DNA of 64,000 nt from Leisingera daeponensis DSM 23529. GTDB taxonomy: Bacteria > Pseudomonadota > Alphaproteobacteria > Rhodobacterales > Rhodobacteraceae. The notes below the pieces were generated by a model. The model saw nothing but the letters and a program-made list of their open reading frames with translations, did no database searches and was not told the DNA's origin. The position numbers were made by a program, and so were the translations under genes. Below are positions 58,816-64,000 of this stretch, one piece after another. Each line of letters begins with the position of its first letter. The stretch's first letter is position 1. The stretch lies in contig NZ_KI421500.1 in assembly GCF_000473145.1 (NCBI RefSeq), positions 3,920,465-3,984,464 of the forward strand. Reading direction: 5' to 3'.

Positions 58816-59999
58816 GAGCGCCCCCAGGTTTCCTGAATGAGCTGGCTGATTTCGTCGTTCACCGCGTTCAGGCTTTCGACCGCGCGGTCATAGGTGGAAC
58901 GGGTGAAGGCGCTGCGTTCGACCTCGTACAGGGTCTGTTTCGTGAGGCCCGCGTCGGAAATCGCGGTGGATTTCAGCATCGGCGCGTTCAGCACCTTGTC
59001 GCCGTACATGGTGCGCAGGAAAGCGACGATGCGGTTCTGCGGCGCGTCCGAGGGTTCGTAGCGGGTCAGCAGATAGCGCATCCAGTCGTGGCTCATGTCG
59101 GCGCCGCTTTGCGCGATCACGTCCATCAGGTCGGCGGTCATGCGCAGGAATTGCGACATCGACATCACGTCGAGCATTTCCGGGTGGATGGTGACCAGCA
59201 CGCCGGTGGCGGCGGAAAGTGCCGACATGGTGAGGAAGCCGAGCTGCGGCGGGCAGTCGATCACCACCACGTCATAATCGGAATCGACCTGTGTCAGAGC
59301 CTCTTTGACCCGGAAGAAGAACAAGCCGGCGCTGCCCTGCGCGAGGGCGCGGGGGGTGTCGTGCTCGAACTCCATCAGTTCGAGGTTGCCGGGGATCAGG
59401 TCGAGATTCGGGATATAGGTCTTGCGGATCACCGAGGCGATCGGCGCCGGGTCGTCATAGCGGATGGCGTCGTATAGCGTGCCGCCGTCCTTGAGGTCGA
59501 ACTCCGGCTGGACGCCGTGCAGGGCGGTCAGCGATGCCTGCGGGTCGAGGTCGATGGCCAGCACCCGGTAGCCCTTGAGCGCGAGGCGCTGCGCCAGATG
59601 GGCGGAGGTTGTGGTCTTGCCGGAGCCGCCCTTGAAATTCATCACGCCGATGATCTGCATGTGGTCGCCATCGCGCCGCCCGGGCAGGTAGTCGCCGGGC
59701 TTGCGGGCGGTTTTCTCCAGCAGTTTGCGCAGGTCCTGGATGTCCTCGGCGGAGTACTGGCGGCGGTTGCCGGCCGTCAGCTCGGGCGAGGGGCCCTTGC
59801 CGTCCAGATGCAGCTTGCGCAGGTAGGAATCATTGACCCCGAGCAGGGCCGCGGCCTCGCCCGAGGTGAATTTGCGCATGGTCTTGGAGGCGTTCGGGGG
59901 GAACAGGCTTTCGCGCTGCGCGTGCAGCTGGGCCGCAATCCATTCGGAATGCTGGCGGATCACCGCATTGAGATCCTCAGGTGTGTATGTATGATCCAT
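58812..59999 (-). CDS. repA: RepA partition ATPase (ParA family)
   Basis: The 395-residue protein has an N-terminal DNA-binding helix-turn-helix (FTSGEAAALLGVNDSYLRKLHLDGKGPSPELTAGNRRQYSAEDI). The deviant Walker A is MNFKGGSGKTTTSAHLAQRLA, with the signature lysine two residues before the second glycine pair; VLAIDLDPQASL and VVIDCPPQLGFLT follow. It moves plasmid copies with RepB and represses the operon. I choose the ATG at 59999 (MDHTYTPEDLN); the alternative at 60017 is a TTG. Confidence 0.93.
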   Translation of the reverse strand: MDHTYTPEDLNAVIRQHSEWIAAQLHAQRESLFPPNASKTMRKFTSGEAAALLGVNDSYLRKLHLDGKGPSPELTAGNRRQYSAEDIQDLRKLLEKTARKPGDYLPGRRDGDHMQIIGVMNFKGGSGKTTTSAHLAQRLALKGYRVLAIDLDPQASLTALHGVQPEFDLKDGGTLYDAIRYDDPAPIASVIRKTYIPNLDLIPGNLELMEFEHDTPRALAQGSAGLFFFRVKEALTQVDSDYDVVVIDCPPQLGFLTMSALSAATGVLVTIHPEMLDVMSMSQFLRMTADLMDVIAQSGADMSHDWMRYLLTRYEPSDAPQNRIVAFLRTMYGDKVLNAPMLKSTAISDAGLTKQTLYEVERSAFTRSTYDRAVESLNAVNDEISQLIQETWGRS

Positions 60000-60064
60000 C
60001 TGCCCTTGTGCCTGCAATCTGCGCCGCTCTGCCTTTTACCCGTGTCTTTGCCGACTGGCGTGTT

Positions 60065-60098
60065 CACGGAAATTGGCGTTTACCGCCTCTTTTCCGTG
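60065..60098. repeat. Nested inverted repeat upstream of repA
   Basis: CACGGAAA (60065-60072) pairs perfectly with TTTCCGTG (60091-60098); inside it GGCG (60075-60078) pairs with CGCC (60084-60087). It lies 66 bases upstream of repA and could be a RepA operator, a partition site or an RNA hairpin in the leader. A further CCCGTG arm is at 60039-60044. Confidence 0.45.
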
Positions 60099-60245
60099 AC
60101 TATTGGCCAAAGAGCGGGATTCGTGCAAGCGTTTTCTATAGTTGGCAGGTTCAGGGGATCGGCCGGCAGGGGCCGGGCGCCGGGCCGCGAACCGGGTTCG
60201 CGGCGGCGCCCTGGGCCGGAAACGGTGCCGCGCGGGGCGGCAGGG

Positions 60246-60407
60246 TTAGTCCTCGTCTTTGTCCTGGTCCTTGGATCCGGACTTTTCGGATTTCGGATCG
60301 GTGTGGTCCGGGTCGCCTTTTTCGCCGGGCCGGTTTTTCAGCGGGTGGTGCTGTTCCGACCCCTTCAGACCTTCGATAACATCGTGTTTGGGCTGCTGCT
60401 TGGTCAT
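60246..60407 (-). CDS. Small acidic hydrophilic protein
   Basis: The 53-residue ORF (MTKQQPKHDVIEGLKGSEQHHPLKNRPGEKGDPDHTDPKSEKSGSKDQDKDED) has a strong Shine-Dalgarno (AGGAGG, seven bases before the ATG at 60407). It is almost free of hydrophobic residues, so it is probably disordered; the last 20 residues are Lys/Asp/Ser-rich. No family is recognised. It sits alone between repA and the DNA-repair operon, on the repA strand but upstream of its promoter region. Confidence 0.5.
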   Translation of the reverse strand: MTKQQPKHDVIEGLKGSEQHHPLKNRPGEKGDPDHTDPKSEKSGSKDQDKDED

Positions 60408-60591
60408 GGGATCCTCCTTGTGACTGGCCGGCCGCCGGGCTGCCGCGGGACGGGCGGGCATCCGGGCGGGCGGCAAAGGGTCAACGCGGGGCGGCGGCAA
60501 TGGTTCCCGGCGGCGGCCCCGGTGACGCCGCCGGCCCGTCCGCGCCGGCACCGGTTTCCGGCGGATTTCCGGTCAGGGCAGGGGGGCGGGC

Positions 60592-60629
60592 TTGCCAATC
60601 CGGGAATGAGAACATTATAAGAACATATG
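60592..60629 (+). promoter_or_regulatory. LexA (SOS) box overlapping the promoter of the radical SAM/UdgX operon
   Basis: GAAC-ATTATAA-GAAC at 60610-60624 is an exact match to the alphaproteobacterial LexA box (GTTC-N7-GTTC on the other strand). It covers the -10 TTATAA (60615-60620), which is 17 bases after TTGCCA (60592-60597). Transcription should begin at about 60627, the A of the ATG, so the mRNA may be leaderless. Confidence 0.75.
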
Positions 60630-61862
60630 TCCAAGATGAGTGTTCAAGACAAGCTCGCGATTCTGAGCGATGCGGCCAAATACGACGCCTCCTGCGCCTC
60701 CTCGGGGTCCAGCAAGCGCGACTCGCGCGATGGCAAGGGGCTGGGGTCGAACACCGGGGCGGGGATCTGCCATGCCTATGCGCCGGACGGGCGCTGCATC
60801 AGCCTGCTGAAGATCCTGATGACCAATTTCTGCATCTATGACTGCGCCTATTGCATCAACCGGGTGTCGTCGAACGTGCCGCGGGCGCGGTTCACCCCGG
60901 ATGAGGTGGTCAAGCTGACGGTGGAGTTCTACCGGCGCAATTATATCGAGGGGCTGTTCCTGTCGTCGGGCATCATCCGCTCGCCCGATGCCACGATGTC
61001 GGACATGGTGCAGATCGCGCGCAAGCTGCGGGAGGAGGAGAACTTCCGCGGCTATATCCATCTGAAGACGATCCCCGACGCGGCGCCGGAGCTGATTGCC
61101 GAGGCCGGGCGGCTGGCGGACCGGCTGTCGATCAACGTGGAGCTGCCGACCGATGCCTCGGTGCGCCAGCACGCGCCCGAGAAGAAGCCGGAGCAGATCC
61201 GCAAGGCAATGGCCGATGTGCGGCTGCGCGGCGAGGCCGCCAAGGACCGCAGCCATACCGGCAAGCGGCCGCCGCGGTTTGCGCCCGCCGGGCAGTCGAC
61301 GCAGGTGATCGTGGGGGCCGATGGCTCCAGCGATGCGGTGATCCTGGGGCAGTCCACCCGGCTGTATGGCAGTTACGGGCTGCGCAGGGTCTATTATTCG
61401 GCGTTTTCGCCGATCCCCGATGCCTCGGCCCGGCTGCCGCTGGTCAGCCCGCCGCTGGTGCGCGAGCACCGGCTGTATCAGGCGGACTGGCTGCTGCGGT
61501 TTTACGGCTTTGGCCTGGAGGAGATCACCAGCGCGGCGCCGGACGGCAACCTGGATCTGGAGATCGACCCCAAGCTGGCCTGGGCGCTGGCGCACCGGGG
61601 GCTGTTTCCGCTGGATGTGAACCGGGCCAGCCGCGAGGAGCTGCTGCGGGTGCCGGGGTTCGGGGTCCGGACCGTGAACCGGATCCTCAGCACCCGGCGG
61701 CACCGCGCCCTGCGCTATGAGGATCTGCAGCGGATGGGGGCGCTGCTGAAGAAGGCGCGCCCGTTCATCACCGCCGTGGGCTGGACCCCCGGGGCGCTGG
61801 CGGACACCGCCGATCTGCGGGCGCGGTTCGCGCCGCCGCCCGAGCAGCTGAGCCTGTTCTGA
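60627..61862 (+). CDS. Radical SAM DNA modification/repair protein linked to UdgX
   Basis: The 411-residue protein has a radical-SAM cluster motif CIYDCAYC (CX3CX2C, near 68-75), a TIM-barrel segment with YIEGLFLSSGIIRSPDATMSDMV, and a C-terminal helix-hairpin-helix (LFPLDVNRASREELLRVPGFGVRTVNRILSTR). It ends with QLSLF, the DNA polymerase III sliding-clamp-binding motif. It matches the family always found beside a uracil-DNA-glycosylase-like gene; the repair reaction is unknown. No ribosome site precedes the ATG at 60627, fitting a leaderless start; the ATG at 60636 is an alternative. TGATG overlap with the next gene. Confidence 0.87.
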   Translation: MSKMSVQDKLAILSDAAKYDASCASSGSSKRDSRDGKGLGSNTGAGICHAYAPDGRCISLLKILMTNFCIYDCAYCINRVSSNVPRARFTPDEVVKLTVEFYRRNYIEGLFLSSGIIRSPDATMSDMVQIARKLREEENFRGYIHLKTIPDAAPELIAEAGRLADRLSINVELPTDASVRQHAPEKKPEQIRKAMADVRLRGEAAKDRSHTGKRPPRFAPAGQSTQVIVGADGSSDAVILGQSTRLYGSYGLRRVYYSAFSPIPDASARLPLVSPPLVREHRLYQADWLLRFYGFGLEEITSAAPDGNLDLEIDPKLAWALAHRGLFPLDVNRASREELLRVPGFGVRTVNRILSTRRHRALRYEDLQRMGALLKKARPFITAVGWTPGALADTADLRARFAPPPEQLSLF

Positions 61863-63337
61863 TGCAGGTGGTGCGCCTGCCCGCGATCGGCACCGCGGCT
61901 GCCTGGCGGGACGCCGCGCGCGGTTATCTGAGCGCCGGGGTGCCGCCTGAGGATTTGCGCTGGCACTGCGGTGAAGAGGCTGATGCGGGGCTGTTTGACA
62001 CCGCTGCACAGCCGCCCGCGCCTGCGCGGCCCGTTGCGGTGCCGCGCAGTTTCGTGAGCCTGGCGGAAAGTGTCACCTGGCATTCGGATCCGGCGCGGTT
62101 TGACCGGCTGTATGCGTTCTTGTGGCGGCTGAAGGACGCGCCGCAGCTGATGAGCGACCGGGGCGATGCGCAGCTGGCGCATCTGCGGCGGATGGAAAAG
62201 GCGGTGCACCGCTGCCAGCACAAGATGAAGGCCTTTGTCCGGTTCCGCGAAACCGGCAGCCCGGAGGCGGCGCGGCGCAGCTTTGCCGCCTGGTTCGAGC
62301 CGGAGCACCGCACGGTCGAGCCGACGGCGCCGTTCTTTGCCCGCCGGTTCGGGGACATGGACTGGCGCATCCTGACGCCGGATGTCTGTGCGGTGTTCGA
62401 GGGCGGCGTGCTGCGGTTTGAGCCGGGCGCGCCCAAGCCCGGCCTGCCGGAGGATGCGAGCGAGGGGCTGTGGCTGACCTACTTCCGCAACATCTTCAAC
62501 CCGGCGCGGCTGAAGGTGAAGGCGATGCAGTCGGAGATGCCGAAGAAATACTGGCGCAACCTGCCGGAGGCGGCGGCGATACCGGAGCTGATCGCCACCG
62601 CGCCTGCGCGGGCGCGGGCGATGGCAGAGGCGGCGCCGACGCTGCCGCCTGCCCGCACCGCGCGGGTGCAGGCGGCGGCGGAGCAGGCCGCAGCGGAGCA
62701 TTGGGCCGGGCCGCAGGACGGTCTGGCGGCGGCGCTGGCGGGCTGCACCCGCTGCCCGCTGCATTGCGCCGCCACCCAGGCGGTGCCGGGCGAAGGCCCG
62801 CAGGATGCCGCGCTGATGCTGGTGGGCGAGCAGCCGGGCGACCGCGAGGATCTGACCGGGCGGCCCTTCGTTGGTCCTGCCGGGCAGCTTCTGGATGCGG
62901 TTGCCGCCGAAGCCGGGGTGGCGCGGGAGGCGGTGTATCTGACCAATGCGGTGAAGCATTTCAAGTTCCGCCCCCAGGGCCGCCGCCGCATGCATCAGCG
63001 CCCGGATGCGGGCGAGGTGCAGCGCTGCCGGTGGTGGCTGGACGCCGAAGTCAAACTGGTGCGGCCGCGGCTGATCGTGGCGATGGGCGCCACGGCGGCG
63101 CTGGCGCTGACCGGCCGCGGCGAGCAGCTTATGGCGCGGCGCGGCACGGTGGAAACCAGCCGCCAGGGGGTGCCGGTGCTGCTGACGCTGCATCCGGCGC
63201 ATATCCTGCGCACGCCGGACCCCGCCGCTCAGGCCCGCCTGCGCGGGCTGCTGCGCAGCGACCTGGCGGCGGCGCGGGAGCGTGCCGGGCTGGCGGATGC
63301 GGCAGCACAGGCGGGGCTGGCGGGGCAGGGGGCTTAG
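61862..63337 (+). CDS. DUF4130 - UdgX fusion (uracil-DNA glycosylase-like)
   Basis: The 491-residue protein has an N-terminal DUF4130 domain (about 1-250, FVSLAESVTWHSDPARFDRLYAFLWRLKD ... YFRNIFNPARLKVKAMQSEMPKKYW). A C-terminal family-4-like UDG domain follows (about 290-480: TRCPLHCAATQAVPGEGPQDAALMLVGEQPGDREDLTGRPFVGPAGQLLD). The loop KFRPQGRRRMHQRP carries the UdgX-specific RRxH motif whose histidine forms a covalent link to the excised site. Two of the four iron-sulfur cysteines are CTRCPLHC. It should bind uracil-containing DNA tightly. SOS-controlled with the radical SAM gene. Confidence 0.9.
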   Translation: MQVVRLPAIGTAAAWRDAARGYLSAGVPPEDLRWHCGEEADAGLFDTAAQPPAPARPVAVPRSFVSLAESVTWHSDPARFDRLYAFLWRLKDAPQLMSDRGDAQLAHLRRMEKAVHRCQHKMKAFVRFRETGSPEAARRSFAAWFEPEHRTVEPTAPFFARRFGDMDWRILTPDVCAVFEGGVLRFEPGAPKPGLPEDASEGLWLTYFRNIFNPARLKVKAMQSEMPKKYWRNLPEAAAIPELIATAPARARAMAEAAPTLPPARTARVQAAAEQAAAEHWAGPQDGLAAALAGCTRCPLHCAATQAVPGEGPQDAALMLVGEQPGDREDLTGRPFVGPAGQLLDAVAAEAGVAREAVYLTNAVKHFKFRPQGRRRMHQRPDAGEVQRCRWWLDAEVKLVRPRLIVAMGATAALALTGRGEQLMARRGTVETSRQGVPVLLTLHPAHILRTPDPAAQARLRGLLRSDLAAARERAGLADAAAQAGLAGQGA

Positions 63338-64000
63338 GCGGCCTCGGCCGGGCGGACCTCGGGGAAGATGTCGATGCCGCGTTCCTCGGCAATCCGGTTG
63401 CCGGCTGCAATGATCATCTCGCGGGCCTTGCAGGCGGCATCCCAGGAGGTGTTGGGATCGGCGCAGGGCAGGGCGAACCAGACGTCCTTGCCGAACACAT
63501 CCTGGCCGGCCACCCGCACCTTGGCGTCCTCGGGGTCGCCCAGCTCGTCCTTGTCCAGCTTGCTGACGATATCGTCAAACGCCTCGCGCAGCGCGTCCAC
63601 ATCGGCGTTATGGGCGCATTTCAGCTTGATGATGCGCAGCATCTTCGGCTCTTTCATCGTCCAGTTCTCAAACGGGGTGGAGATGAATTCCTCCACCGGC
63701 ACGATCAGGCGGGTACCGTCCCAGTCGCGCAGCTGCACGTAGGTGAAATTGATCCGCTCCACGTGGCAGAGGTAGTCGTTGTAGACGATCCGGTCGCCGA
63801 TCTTGGCGGACTGATTGAGCGCGATCTGCAGCGAGGCGATGATATTGCCCAGCACCCGGCGGGCGGCGAAGCCCAGGATCAGCGTCAGGGCACCGGCGGT
63901 GCCCAGAATGGTAAAGCCGAGGTTCTGGAAGATGTTGCTCTGGCTCAGGAAGATACCGCCGCCGATCAGCACCGCGGCGACCACGAAGGCGCGGCGGGCG
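63334..64000 (-). CDS. Mechanosensitive ion channel, MscS family (partial)
   Basis: The frame is open at the right edge; the stop is at 63334. At least 216 residues are visible: part of a membrane region (VLIGGGIFLSQSNIFQNLGFTILGTAGALTLILGFAARRVLGNIIASLQIALNQSAKIGDRIV, the TM3-like pore helix and start of the MscS beta domain) and the cytoplasmic domain. The N-terminal part is outside the window. The gene overlaps the end of the UdgX gene by 4 bases, convergent. Role: release of solutes on osmotic downshift. Confidence 0.88.
   Translation of the reverse strand, partial: ARRAFVVAAVLIGGGIFLSQSNIFQNLGFTILGTAGALTLILGFAARRVLGNIIASLQIALNQSAKIGDRIVYNDYLCHVERINFTYVQLRDWDGTRLIVPVEEFISTPFENWTMKEPKMLRIIKLKCAHNADVDALREAFDDIVSKLDKDELGDPEDAKVRVAGQDVFGKDVWFALPCADPNTSWDAACKAREMIIAAGNRIAEERGIDIFPEVRPAEAA

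Noticed and set aside
1..64000. Insertion sequences, prophage, CRISPR arrays, rRNA or tRNA genes
   Set aside because: No transposase, integrase, phage structural protein, regularly spaced repeats or recognisable RNA gene was seen on either strand.

Overview
The window is 64 kb of very GC-rich DNA with alphaproteobacterial gene content. A complete repABC replication and partition cassette (repA, repB, repC, all on the minus strand, 56370-59999) shows that it comes from a plasmid or chromid. Gene content and codon style suggest a roseobacter-type member of the Rhodobacterales, for example near Leisingera or Phaeobacter; this placement is inference. I see no rRNA, tRNA, CRISPR array, transposase or integrase.

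Layout. (1) 1-24365 is a stress and low-oxygen island. It holds the tail of a P-type cation ATPase, five universal stress proteins, a DUF4405 membrane protein, a 2-oxoacid dehydrogenase E1/E2 operon with an amino-acid dehydrogenase, a HlyD/ABC/ABC-2 exporter, a sulfite dehydrogenase pair (SorA/SorB type), a beta-CASP hydrolase, a SulP transporter, a DUF2267 protein, a Crp/Fnr regulator, a CBS protein, an Hsp20 and a phasin. (2) 24366-34724 is a cell-surface block: a DUF995-like protein, an RTX protein, a large GH18-like/deacetylase/GT2 fusion with a DUF3131 partner, a lipoprotein and a Gly/Asn-rich exported protein. (3) 35083-43120 is an aromatic-catabolism block: a two-component flavin monooxygenase, intradiol dioxygenase, cycloisomerase, hydrolase, BKACE and LysR. 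(4) 43392-56258 resumes the stress island: a Na/Pi transporter, cytochrome c, PEP synthase, PfkB kinase, a sixth universal stress protein, a Lon-like protease, alcohol dehydrogenase, CbpM and CbpA. (5) 56370-60407 is repABC plus a small acidic ORF. (6) 60627-64000 is a radical SAM/UdgX DNA-repair operon and a partial MscS channel.

The strongest unlabelled signal is regulatory. Sixteen FNR-type boxes (TTGA-N6-TCAA and variants) lie in front of almost every transcription unit of regions 1 and 4 and are absent from regions 2 and 3. In nearly all of them a -10-like hexamer begins 28.5-30.5 bases from the box centre, the geometry of class II (-41.5) FNR activation. This ties together chaperones, universal stress proteins, phasin, PEP synthase, PfkB, the 2-oxoacid dehydrogenase, the exporter and cytochromes as one putative oxygen-limitation regulon. 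The Crp/Fnr protein encoded inside the island lacks FNR-type cysteines and FNR recognition-helix residues, so the activator is probably encoded elsewhere.

Two other systems stand out. The aromatic cluster carries the same GGTAT-N6-ATACC operator in front of both of its transcription units, and it appears to end in a BKACE instead of the usual CoA-transferase and thiolase. The radical SAM/UdgX operon has an alphaproteobacterial LexA box overlapping its -10, with a predicted leaderless start, and the radical SAM protein ends in a QLSLF sliding-clamp motif.
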